From Candidatus Dechloromonas phosphorivorans (GTDB lineage Bacteria; Pseudomonadota; Gammaproteobacteria; Burkholderiales; Rhodocyclaceae): a stretch of 64,000 nt of DNA. The notes under the pieces are model-generated. The model saw nothing but the letters and a program-made list of their open reading frames with translations, did not search any database and had not been told where the DNA came from. The position numbers and the translations under genes are program-made. Positions 54,557 to 63,692 of this stretch are shown here, in pieces (positions within the stretch are counted from its first letter, which is position 1; each line of letters starts with the position of its first letter). Where the stretch lies: positions 124,001 through 188,000 of the forward strand of contig JADKBR010000003.1 in NCBI GenBank assembly GCA_016714975.1. Reading direction: 5' to 3'.

Positions 54557-55645
54557 ATGCCCTTGCCCAGCATCGATCCCGACAGCTACGTATCCCAACT
54601 CGCGGAGAAGGTTTCGCAGTTCAAGCTAAGGTTTGCGCCATTCGCCGCTCCGGAGCCCGGCATTTTTCCATCCGCCCCCGAGCACTACCGCCTGCGCGCC
54701 GAGTTTCGTATCTGGCGCCAAGGGGAGCAACTGGATTACGCGATGTTCGACCCGGACAACCCAAGACAGCCGGTGATGGTCGAGCATTTTCCGATGGCGG
54801 CCGAATCGATCTGTGAGCTGATGCCTCGGCTGATGAAGCACCTGCGCGACAGCCAGACCTTGCGCGGCGGGCTGTTTCAGGTGGATTTCCTGGCTACCCT
54901 CAGCGGCGAACAGATGGTCACCCTGGTTTACCACCGGCAACTCGGCACCGGCTGGGAGCTGGCGGCCCGCGATCTGGCAAGCGCGCTGAACGTGCAGGTG
55001 ATCGGGCGCAGCCGCGGCCAGAAGGTCGTCCTGGACCGCGACTGGCTGCTTGAGGAAATCGAGTTGAACGGGCGCCGGCTTCGCTACCAGCAGATCGAGG
55101 GCGGCTTCACCCAGCCCAACGGTGGCGTAAACCGGCAGATGCTGGGCTGGGCCTGCGCCCAGGCCGCCACCCTCGGCGGCGACCTGCTCGAACTGTATTG
55201 CGGCAACGGCAATTTCACCGTCGCGCTCGCTCCCCTGTTCGAGCGCGTGCTGGCCACCGAAGTAAGCAAGTCATCGGTCCGCGCTGCCGAATACAATCTT
55301 GGCGCCAACGGCATCGATAACGTGGCGCTGGTACGCGCCTCCAGCGCGGAAATCAGCGATGTCCTGGCCGGTCGCGAGGTGCTCAAGCGGATGAAGGACA
55401 TCGACCTCGGGCGCTACCGCTTTTCGACTCTTTTCGTCGATCCGCCACGCAGCGGGCTCGATGCCGCGACGCTCGAGCTGGCGGCTGGCTTCGAGAATAT
55501 CCTGTACATTTCCTGCAACCCGCAGACCCTTCAGGAGAACGTCGCCGTCTTGCAGGCCATGCACAAGGTGAGCGCCGCCGCGGTATTCGACCAGTTTCCG
55601 TATACGCAACATCTCGAGTGCGGCTTGCTGCTGACCCGGCGCTAA
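54557..55645 (+). CDS. trmA: tRNA (uracil-5-)-methyltransferase
   Basis: 362 residues. Makes m5U54 in tRNA. FAPEPGIFPSAPEHYRLRAEF-type start, GGFTQPN, SAM-binding DLLELYCGNGNFT, FVDPPRSGLD, nucleophile Cys in LYISCNP and the general base Glu in HLECGLLL. The Cys cluster of RumA is absent, as expected for TrmA. Confidence 0.95.
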   Translation: MPLPSIDPDSYVSQLAEKVSQFKLRFAPFAAPEPGIFPSAPEHYRLRAEFRIWRQGEQLDYAMFDPDNPRQPVMVEHFPMAAESICELMPRLMKHLRDSQTLRGGLFQVDFLATLSGEQMVTLVYHRQLGTGWELAARDLASALNVQVIGRSRGQKVVLDRDWLLEEIELNGRRLRYQQIEGGFTQPNGGVNRQMLGWACAQAATLGGDLLELYCGNGNFTVALAPLFERVLATEVSKSSVRAAEYNLGANGIDNVALVRASSAEISDVLAGREVLKRMKDIDLGRYRFSTLFVDPPRSGLDAATLELAAGFENILYISCNPQTLQENVAVLQAMHKVSAAAVFDQFPYTQHLECGLLLTRR

Positions 55646-55699
55646 GCGAGGACGACGTTCACTGCCATACCGACGGTACCCGTTAAACAGGTCGCCACG

Positions 55700-56463
55700 A
55701 TGGCCGAACAACTTGCCGCGCAATTTCAGCACACCCTCGCCGCGCTCGCAGATCCGGCGCGGGCTGCTGCCATGCGCGCCTATCTGCGCGACCAGTTTCC
55801 CTTTCTCGGTATCCCGACGCCGGCCCGGCGTGCTGCCCTCAAGCCGCTGCTCAAGGTGGATTTCGACCAGAAGGGACTGTTGACCGTGGCAGACCAGCTG
55901 TGGCGCCTGCCCGAGCGCGAATACCGCTACGCCGCCATTGACCTGCTGGCCCGCCATGTCGGGCGGCTGGACTTGAGTGCCATCGCGCCGTTGCTTGCCC
56001 TCGCGCAGCGCGACCCGTGGTGGGAAACCGTTGATGGCCTGGCCGGCATTGTCGGCGACGTGGTTCGCGCCGCGCGCCGGAACGACCCCGATGCCCAGGT
56101 GACGATGGATGCGGCGCTGCGTCACTATTGCCTCTGGGTGCGGCGCATCGCCATGATTCACCAGCTTGGCTGGCGGCTGGAAACCGACCGCGCACGGCTC
56201 TTCAGCTATGCCGAAACGCTGGCACCGGAGGGCGATTTCTTTATCCGCAAGGGCATCGGCTGGGCCTTGCGCGACTATGCCCGCTGGCACCCGCAAGCCG
56301 TGCGCGAATTTGTCGCCGCGATGGGCGGGGGCTGTCGCCGCTCAGCGCACGCGAGGCAACGCGGCGCATTGCGTGACGGTTGCGGTCGACCGTCAAAAGA
56401 AGCCGTCGTCTGGACTTGCGATTTGTCATTCAACTACGTCAAGATCAACGCCGACTACCGGTG

Positions 56464-56467
<4 letters not shown>
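55700..56467 (+). CDS. AlkD-like DNA glycosylase, C-terminus frameshifted
   Basis: HEAT-like repeat protein of the AlkD DNA alkylation repair family. LGIPTPARRAALKPLL, PEREYRYAAIDLL, PWWETVDGLAGIVG (catalytic Asp region), WVRRIAMIHQL and GDFFIRKGIGWALRDYARWHPQAV are all present. After AAMGG the frame becomes low-complexity and basic. One more G in the run at 56327-56331 restores LSPLSAREATRRIA and a TGA at 56374-56376, the normal family ending. The gene is either slightly damaged or hit by a sequencing error. Confidence 0.8.
56360..56402. repeat. 43-bp repeat, first copy (alkD end)
   Basis: Matches 57706-57748 at 41 of 43 bases in the same orientation. The block contains GACGGT...ACCGTC as a short inverted repeat and the palindrome CGGTCGACCG. 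This copy includes the expected stop codon of the alkD-like gene. Confidence 0.8.
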
Positions 56468-57510
<1,043 letters not shown>

Positions 57511-57823
57511 TGCCCTCCGAACGAACTAGTATCCTACGCCATTCTAGCAACTTTCTTCTCGGCTAAGATGCTGTCTCGAGCGGGTGCCTTCGGCGCCGCC
57601 AACGCCGAAGATCCGAACCAGAAAGAGGGACGACCCGGGGAATTGCTCTACGCCAGACGGATGACGGATGATGGACATGATCGGCCGCTACGCGCCGCAA
57701 GCCAGCGCGGCGCATTGCGTGACGGTAGCGGTCGACCGTCAAAAAAAGGGCAATTCCAGGGGTCCCGCCGGGGCAAGAAACGCCTCGCGGCGAGGAGCGG
57801 CGCTTGGTTTGGGCGCGCTGTTT
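57511..57823. other. Intergenic region with the second 43-bp repeat
   Basis: 313 bp between the starts and ends of minus-strand genes. The only recognisable item is the repeat at 57706-57748. The segment after the cynS stop has no clear hairpin with T-run. Confidence 0.5.
57706..57748. repeat. 43-bp repeat, second copy
   Basis: Direct repeat partner of 56360-56402, here in noncoding DNA downstream of the cyanase gene. The two copies bracket the diguanylate cyclase gene. Confidence 0.8.
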
Positions 57824-58267
57824 TCAGTAGGTCTTGTAGGGGAGGAACTTGCCGCTCATGACGATCCTGACGCGGTCGCCCTTGGGGTCGGGCTCGCGGG
57901 TCAGATCCATGTTGAAGTCGATGGCGCTCATGATGCCGTCGCCAAACTCTTCGTGAATCAGCGACTTGAAGGTGGTGCCATAGATGCTGATCAGCTCGTA
58001 GAAGCGGTAGATCAGCGGGTCGGTCGGTACGGCGGTGGGCAGCGAACCCTTGTAGGGCACGACCTGCAATTGCGTGACAGCTTCTTCCGGCAAGTCGAGC
58101 ACGGCGCCTACTGCCTTGGCCTGGGCTTCAGTCAGCGTCATCTGGCCGAGCAGGGCGGCGGTGCTCCATTCCTTGCTGTGGCCGACGACTTCGGCCAGCT
58201 TGGCCCAGGTCAATTTCTTTTTGACTTTCTGGGTGACGATCAGGTCGGTGACTTCTTCGCGGTTCAT
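57824..58267 (-). CDS. cynS: Cyanase (cyanate hydratase)
   Basis: 147 residues from ATG 58267 (AGGAGA upstream). Decomposes cyanate with bicarbonate to ammonia and CO2. The N-terminal HTH-like helices (KLTWAKLAEVVGHSKEW) and the C-terminal catalytic part are present, with Arg and Glu in YRFYELI and Ser in GIMSAIDF. Last gene of the operon starting at 62067. Confidence 0.96.
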   Translation of the reverse strand: MNREEVTDLIVTQKVKKKLTWAKLAEVVGHSKEWSTAALLGQMTLTEAQAKAVGAVLDLPEEAVTQLQVVPYKGSLPTAVPTDPLIYRFYELISIYGTTFKSLIHEEFGDGIMSAIDFNMDLTREPDPKGDRVRIVMSGKFLPYKTY

Positions 58268-58286
58268 GGTGGGTCTCCTTGAGAAA

Positions 58287-59129
58287 TTAAGCAGCGAGTG
58301 ATGGGGTGGCCGGTTCGTCTTCGCCGGGAACCAGGGGATGGATTTCGCCGGATGGTTTCGGATCCTTCGAGCGGCTGACCAGAAAATCGACGAGGTGGTT
58401 ACGGATGCGGTAGAAGCGCGGGTCGTGGTGCATGTCGTGGCGCGTGCGGCTGCGCGGCAGCGTGACCTCGACGATTTCGGCAATACGGGCGCGCGGGCCG
58501 TTGCTCATCAGCAGGATGCGGTCGGAGAGCAGGATCGCCTCGTCCACATCGTGGGTGATCATGAACACCGTCTGAGCTGTCGCCTGGACGATTTTCAGCA
58601 GTTCGTCCTGAATGGTGCCGCGGGTCAGCGCATCGAGCGCGCCGAAGGGCTCGTCGAGGAGCAGCATCTTCGGCTGTATGGCGAAGGCGCGGGCGATGCC
58701 GACGCGCTGCTTCATGCCGCCGGAGAGCATGCTCGGCTTCTTGTGCAGCGCGTGGCCGAGGCCGACCATCTCCAGATACTGGGCCGCCTGTGCCTCGATC
58801 TGCGCCTTGCTCCAGTCCGGCCAGCGCGAGCGCACGCCGAACTTGACGTTGTCGATGACGCTCATCCACGGCATCAGCGCATGGCTCTGGAAGACGACGC
58901 CACGATCCAGCCCCGGCCCGACCACTTCGCGGCCATCCATCGTCAGGTTGCCGTCGCTGGCCGTTTCCAGCCCGGCCAGCGCGTTGAGGATGGTCGTCTT
59001 GCCGCAGCCGGAGTGGCCGACGATGCAGACGAACTCACCTTTGTCGATGATGAAATTGACGTTCTCGAAGACCGGCGCGTCGTTGCCGGGGTAGGACTTG
59101 GCGAGGTTTTCAACTTGCAGGAAAGCCAT
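58287..59129 (-). CDS. cynD: Cyanate/nitrate-type ABC transporter ATPase
   Basis: 280 residues. Walker A GHSGCGKTT, signature LSGGMKQRVGIA, Walker B MLLLDEPFGALD, switch MITHDVDEA. The C-terminus (RHDMHHDPRFYRIRNHLVDFL) is that of NrtD/CynD ATPases. Together with the permease and binding protein it imports cyanate; nitrate or related anions cannot be excluded by sequence alone, but cynS next door favours cyanate. Confidence 0.88.
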   Translation of the reverse strand: MAFLQVENLAKSYPGNDAPVFENVNFIIDKGEFVCIVGHSGCGKTTILNALAGLETASDGNLTMDGREVVGPGLDRGVVFQSHALMPWMSVIDNVKFGVRSRWPDWSKAQIEAQAAQYLEMVGLGHALHKKPSMLSGGMKQRVGIARAFAIQPKMLLLDEPFGALDALTRGTIQDELLKIVQATAQTVFMITHDVDEAILLSDRILLMSNGPRARIAEIVEVTLPRSRTRHDMHHDPRFYRIRNHLVDFLVSRSKDPKPSGEIHPLVPGEDEPATPSLAA

Positions 59130-59133
59130 GCGC

Positions 59134-59973
59134 TTACTCCGTGTAACTGACCAGCGATTGCATGCCGGCAAAGCAGCGGTCGAGTGCCATGCCGACGACG
59201 CCGATGACGAGGATGGCAAAGATCACGTTGGGCAGCGCCAGGTTGTTCCACTCATTCCATACGAAGTAGCCGACGCCGGTGCCGCCGACCAGCATTTCGG
59301 CAGCGACGATCACCAGCCAGGCAATGCCCATCGAGATGCGCATGCCGGTCAGGATGGTCGGCGCAGCGGCGGGCAGGATGACCGTCAGTGCCTTGCGCAG
59401 CGGCCGCACTTCCAGCGTGCGGGCGACGTTGAGCCAGTCCTTGCGTACATTGGCGACGCCGAAGGCAGTGTTGATCAACATCGGCCACACCGAGCAGATG
59501 AAGATCACGAAGATGCCGGAGAGGTCGGAATCCTTGATCGTGTACAGCGCCAGCGGCATCCAGGCCAGCGGCGAGATGGGCTTGAGTACCTGGATGAATG
59601 GATCGAGTGCCCGGTGCAGCAGCGGCGACATGCCGATGACGAAGCCAAGCGGCAGCGCAACCAGGATCGCCAGCGCAAAGCCCATGCCGACGCGGCCGAG
59701 CGAATGGCCGAGCTGGATGGCGATGCCCTTGTCGTTCGGCCCGTTGTCCTTGAACGGGTCAGACAGGTGGGTGACGATGGCCTTGCCGACTTCCTGCGGC
59801 GGCGGGAAACCGCCGGACTTCGCGGCGCCCTTGCCCATCAGCGCAGCGTATTCGTCCTGCGCCGCGGCCTGCTGCGCGCTCTCCTTAGGCTGCGTGGCGA
59901 CGAACCACACGCCGATGAAGAAGGCGAACAGCACCGCCGACAGCAGCAGGCTTTTCCAGTGCTCGCTTTTCAT
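59134..59973 (-). CDS. cynB: Cyanate/nitrate-type ABC transporter permease
   Basis: 279 residues, six membrane segments. The cytoplasmic EAA-type loop reads near NVARTLEVRPLRKALTVILPAAAP, the family version of the ATPase contact. The N-terminal segment, residues 8-27, is an extra hydrophobic stretch, followed by an Ala/Gln-rich loop. It starts 4 bp before the ATPase start. Confidence 0.88.
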   Translation of the reverse strand: MKSEHWKSLLLSAVLFAFFIGVWFVATQPKESAQQAAAQDEYAALMGKGAAKSGGFPPPQEVGKAIVTHLSDPFKDNGPNDKGIAIQLGHSLGRVGMGFALAILVALPLGFVIGMSPLLHRALDPFIQVLKPISPLAWMPLALYTIKDSDLSGIFVIFICSVWPMLINTAFGVANVRKDWLNVARTLEVRPLRKALTVILPAAAPTILTGMRISMGIAWLVIVAAEMLVGGTGVGYFVWNEWNNLALPNVIFAILVIGVVGMALDRCFAGMQSLVSYTE

Positions 59974-59985
59974 GGCGGACTTTCG

Positions 59986-61365
59986 TCAGGCCTTCTTGAT
60001 GGCGAAGGAATTGACGTAGGCGTCGGCCTTCATCGGGTCGAACTCCTTGCCCATGACCTTGAATCTGGCATAGTTCTCCTTGGGTGCCGGCATGCCGATC
60101 TCGGCCATGTGCTTGCGGGCGTCGGTGATCAGGTAGACCTTCTCGGCGATCTCCGTGTAGTTCACGTCACCTTTGATGTAGCCCCAGCGCTTCATCTGGC
60201 TGAGGATCCATACCGCCATCGAATACCAAGGGAAGGGGTCGAAATCGGCACGGGTCGGCACGTTCTGCACGTTGCCAAGGCCGTCGGCGAACTTGCCGGT
60301 CAGCACCTGTTCGAGCACCGTCTTCGGCTGGTTGAGGTAGGCAGCCGGCGACAGCACTTCGGCCATGATCGGGCGGTTCTTCGGGTCGCGCGCCATCTTG
60401 GCGGCGGTCAGGATGGCGCGGTAGAGGGCGGCAAAGGTGTTGGGGTTCTGCTTGACAAAATCGGTCGGCACGCCGAAGGAGCAGCAGGGGTGGCCATCCC
60501 AGATTTCCTTGGAGAGGATGTGGATGAAGCCGACCTCGTCATAGACCGCACGCTGGTTGAATGGGTCGGGGCCGAGATAGCCGTCGAGGTTGCCGGCGCG
60601 CAGGTTGGCGACCATCTCCGGCGGCGGCACGACACGGATCTGGATGTCCTTGTCCGGGTCCAGCCCGTGCTCGGCGACGTAGTAGCGTAGCAGGAAGTTG
60701 TGCATCGAGTACTCGAAAGGCACGGCGAACTTGAAGCCCTTCCACTGCTTCGGATCGCGCTTGTCCTTGTGCTTGACGTGCAGCGTGATCGCCTGGCCGT
60801 TGGTGTTCTGGATGGTGGCGACGTTGAGCGGGATGGGGTTGGAGCCGATGCCCATGCTCATCGCGATTGGCATCGGGGCCAGCATGTGCGAGGCGTCGTA
60901 TTCACGGTTCAGCACCTTGTCGCGGATCAGCGCCCAGCCAGCGGTCTTGATCATCTGCACGTTCAGGCCCTGCGCCTTGTAGAAGCCGAGCGGGTCGGCC
61001 ATCAACAGCGGGCTGGCGCAGGTGATGGGGATGAAGCCGATCTTCAGGTCCTTCTTCTCCAGCGGCCCTTTTTCCTGGGCCATGGCTTCCAGCGCGCCGA
61101 GCGGGAAGAAGCTGGACAGCGCGGCCATCGCCGTCGAACGGCCGACGGCCCTCAGGAAGCGGCGGCGCTCGCCGTCATCCGGGAAGACGGCGCGCATGAT
61201 GGCGGATTCGATGGTGCGGCGGTTCAGCGCTTCCTCGTTGGCCTCGACTGGCAAATCGGCGGCCTTGGCCAGCGCCGCATCGTGCGCTGCCTGCGAGTGG
61301 TGCTTGCCGCAGGAACAGCTGCCGAGCTTGATGCCGTCGCTGAATGGGTCCTTGAAAGCGGACAT
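59986..61365 (-). CDS. cynA: Cyanate/nitrate-type ABC transporter, Tat-exported binding protein
   Basis: 459 residues. A 65-residue leader with CSCGKHHSQAAH comes before the twin-arginine motif RRRFLRAVG (68-75) and a hydrophobic stretch ending at AMA. The mature part is an NrtA/CmpA fold: LKIGFIPITCASPLLMADPLGFYKAQGL, TAGWALIRDKVLNREYDASHMLAPMP, NGQAITL, GYLGPDPFNQRAVY. The long Cys-containing n-region is unusual for a Tat signal but occurs in proteobacterial members I recall. Confidence 0.85.
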   Translation of the reverse strand: MSAFKDPFSDGIKLGSCSCGKHHSQAAHDAALAKAADLPVEANEEALNRRTIESAIMRAVFPDDGERRRFLRAVGRSTAMAALSSFFPLGALEAMAQEKGPLEKKDLKIGFIPITCASPLLMADPLGFYKAQGLNVQMIKTAGWALIRDKVLNREYDASHMLAPMPIAMSMGIGSNPIPLNVATIQNTNGQAITLHVKHKDKRDPKQWKGFKFAVPFEYSMHNFLLRYYVAEHGLDPDKDIQIRVVPPPEMVANLRAGNLDGYLGPDPFNQRAVYDEVGFIHILSKEIWDGHPCCSFGVPTDFVKQNPNTFAALYRAILTAAKMARDPKNRPIMAEVLSPAAYLNQPKTVLEQVLTGKFADGLGNVQNVPTRADFDPFPWYSMAVWILSQMKRWGYIKGDVNYTEIAEKVYLITDARKHMAEIGMPAPKENYARFKVMGKEFDPMKADAYVNSFAIKKA

Positions 61366-61404
61366 GGCAATCTCCTTCTGGAAAATCGATGAACGAACGA
61401 AAAG

Positions 61405-62067
61405 TCAGGCGGGTTCGTGAAACTCGATGTCGTGCCGGTACAACTCGTAGGCACGGTGGTATTCCATGACGCGGGCGACGTCGTCGATGAAGGCTTCGTC
61501 ATAGCCGGCCCGGCGCAGCAGGTGAAAGCCCATCTCCATGCCGGAGGCGATGCCGCCGGCCGTGACGATGCGCCCGGCATCTACCACGCGCGCCCGGCTG
61601 ACGCGGCAGGCCGGGGCGATCTCGGCGAGGCGGTCGATCGGTGTTTTGCCCATGTGCGAGGCTTCGAGGCGATCAGGTTCCTTGCGGTTGGTTGCCGGCA
61701 GGCCATCGAGCAGGCCCATCCGGGCGTAGATCCACGAGCCGGTGCACACGCTGGTCAGCAGGCAATCCGGCGGCAGCGCCTTGATGTAGCGGTGCAGGTT
61801 GGCGTTGTTCATCTCCTGCCGCGTGCCATAGCCGCCGGGAATCAGGAAGGCATCCATCGCCGGCTGGTCGGCGAAGCTGTAGTTGGGGATGATGGTAAAA
61901 CCGGCCTGCGTCTGCACCGGCCGCATCGATTCGGCGATCAGGAAGGTATCGAGTTCCGGATCCAGCCGCCGCGCCACCGAAATGACGCCAGCCGGCGCCG
62001 CGTAATCGACGATCTCGGCGTCCTTGAAGACATAGATGCCCAGCCTGAACCCCTGCTTGCGCGCCAT
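61405..62067 (-). CDS. DJ-1/PfpI family protein (isocyanide hydratase-like)
   Basis: 220 residues from ATG 62067 (CGGGAG upstream). LGIYVFKDAEIVDYAAPAGVIS opens the fold, FLIPGGYGTRQEM holds the oxyanion strand and TSVCTGSWIYARMGLLDG the nucleophile Cys on its elbow; ATNRKEPDRLEA follows. The C-terminus AGGIASGMEMGFHLLRR is shared with InhA-type cyclohexyl-isocyanide hydratases and with GlxA regulators, but there is no AraC domain. First gene of the cyanate operon; perhaps hydrates a related nitrogen compound. Confidence 0.8.
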   Translation of the reverse strand: MARKQGFRLGIYVFKDAEIVDYAAPAGVISVARRLDPELDTFLIAESMRPVQTQAGFTIIPNYSFADQPAMDAFLIPGGYGTRQEMNNANLHRYIKALPPDCLLTSVCTGSWIYARMGLLDGLPATNRKEPDRLEASHMGKTPIDRLAEIAPACRVSRARVVDAGRIVTAGGIASGMEMGFHLLRRAGYDEAFIDDVARVMEYHRAYELYRHDIEFHEPA

Positions 62068-62156
62068 GAAACGACTCCCGGTAGAGAAGATTCGGGCAGC
62101 CGCCACAAATGCCGAGAGCGACTGCCTGTTCGGAGCGATATTCGATGAACGCCGGC

Positions 62157-62175
62157 TTGTCGTGTATCACGACAA
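62157..62175. promoter_or_regulatory. 19-bp palindrome, probable operator of the cyanate operon
   Basis: TTGTCGTG-TAT-CACGACAA is a perfect inverted repeat with a three-base centre, 90 bp before the first gene. CAAATGTGATTTG overlaps one end. The layout fits a LysR-type or dimeric-repressor site. No regulator gene is in the operon. Confidence 0.6.
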
Positions 62176-62234
62176 ATGTGATTTGCTTGTAGGGGAAGCA
62201 CTACAACCACTGTTTATTGATCCGGCCAGATTTA

Positions 62235-63318
62235 TCCGTGAATCAAGCTGCATATTTCACACGCGCATCTTGGAAGAACTTTTGCACCCGGTCGGGTGAT
62301 TTCTCAAGCGTCTGCATATGCTCGGTTGCTGCGGCTTTCAACTTGGCCTTGGTGCGCACCGGAACCTTGGTGTAGATCGCCTGTTTCAGATCGGCATTGA
62401 GCCGTTCCTCCGGGTTGAGCTCCGGGCTGTAGCTGGGGAGATAGAACAGCTCAATCTTGTCTTTCCGCTCTGCGGCCCAAGCCTTGACCGGCTTACTGTG
62501 ATGCACGCGCAGGTTATCCAGAATCAGGAACACTTTCTTCGTGGCGTCCTTGACCAGTGCCTCCAGAAACTCAATCAACTTGTCCGAGTTGAACGCCTCA
62601 TCAATGATCATCCAGCGCGTTTTGCCCTGGTTCGTAACGGTCGCGATCATCGATAGCTTCTGGCGTGTGCCGCCAACCGCAAAGGTGACCGGTGTCTGGC
62701 CTTTGGGTGCGTAACACCGCCCACGTACATCGGTGTTCACGACGGCAGTCTCGTCACCCCAGTGAATCTCCGCCCCTTCTGCTTTGGCGCGTTTCTCAAT
62801 CTCGGGGTATTCCTCATCAAGCCAAGCCTGGACGGCCTCGGGACGCTGCTCGTAGGCCTTCTTGATCGGCTTTTGCGGGGTGAATCCCCAGCGCTTGAGG
62901 TAGTTGCCTACACCACGCACCGACAGTTTGATGCCGCATTCATCTTCGATCAGTTGCATAACGGCTGCTCGGTTCCACAGCGCAAATGCCATCTTCAGTT
63001 GTTCCGGTCGTTTGTCGCAGATGATTTGCCGTATGGCCGCTTCCTGTTCTTCGCTCAAACTGCGTCCGCTGCCGGCTTTCCTGCCACGCGCAGCTGGCTT
63101 GAGTGCGCCAGCGCCTTCTGCAAGGTAGCGCCTGATCGCCGCATTCACGGCATACCAACTCAGGCCGCTATGCTCAACAATTTGCATCACCGGCATCCCC
63201 TTGCGGTGCAGGCGGATGACCTGCTTCCGCCTCTCGTGATGCACTTCTCTCGTCTGCTTTCTTGCGTCGTCTTTTTCCATGCCCATTGAGACACATATTT
63301 CTCACTAAAGTTCACGGA
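62235..63318 (-). mobile_element. IS630-family insertion sequence
   Basis: 1,084 bp bounded by the terminal repeats TCCGTGAA / TTCACGGA and flanked on both sides by TA (62233-62234 and 63319-63320), the target used by IS630. It sits about 60 bp upstream of the palindrome in the cyanate promoter region and could separate the operon from an original regulator. Confidence 0.88.
62243..63286 (-). CDS. IS630-family transposase
   Basis: 347 residues, intact. An HTH pair (HRKGMPVMQIVEHSGLSWYAVN; KPAARGRKAGSGRSLSEEQEA) is followed by a DDE domain: HWGDETAV, LILDNLRVHHS and SYSPELNPEERL. It may be active. Confidence 0.93.
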   Translation of the reverse strand: MGMEKDDARKQTREVHHERRKQVIRLHRKGMPVMQIVEHSGLSWYAVNAAIRRYLAEGAGALKPAARGRKAGSGRSLSEEQEAAIRQIICDKRPEQLKMAFALWNRAAVMQLIEDECGIKLSVRGVGNYLKRWGFTPQKPIKKAYEQRPEAVQAWLDEEYPEIEKRAKAEGAEIHWGDETAVVNTDVRGRCYAPKGQTPVTFAVGGTRQKLSMIATVTNQGKTRWMIIDEAFNSDKLIEFLEALVKDATKKVFLILDNLRVHHSKPVKAWAAERKDKIELFYLPSYSPELNPEERLNADLKQAIYTKVPVRTKAKLKAAATEHMQTLEKSPDRVQKFFQDARVKYAA

Positions 63319-63692
63319 TAATTCGTGCCGAATCTATAGATGATTGCTACGGTCAACCGGAAATTTTGGCGAAAATTGAAAGCAGGGAGACGGGGGGCGG
63401 ATTTCTGCTCATCGGCCTTACCGGACATCCGCGTTAGGCGTATCGAACGGCCGGTGTCTTGCAGATTGCCGACATTCTTGTCAAGTCCAAGTCAAGTAAA
63501 GTGAGCGCTAGTTCTCAGGATTTGGTGATTGTCCGATAGCGTTACGGTAGATATGTTCATTGGGTCAAGCCGCCATTCGAAAGTTGGCGCTGGAATTTGT
63601 TTTGTCGGCCTATTGGTCGACTCAAAAAAACACAGAATCCCGGACACCCTGACGCCAGTTCGCTAGCCATTTGCCGCATGGATGAAAAAAGA
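63319..63692. other. Noncoding stretch between IS630 and fdxA
   Basis: 374 bp. Small frames exist but none resembles a known protein. The DNA around 63480-63560 is AT-richer. No terminator hairpin with a T-run after fdxA was recognised. Confidence 0.5.

Noticed and set aside
59098..60690. 530-codon + strand frame across the cyanate transporter genes
   Set aside because: Antisense shadow spanning three well-defined genes; no family resemblance.
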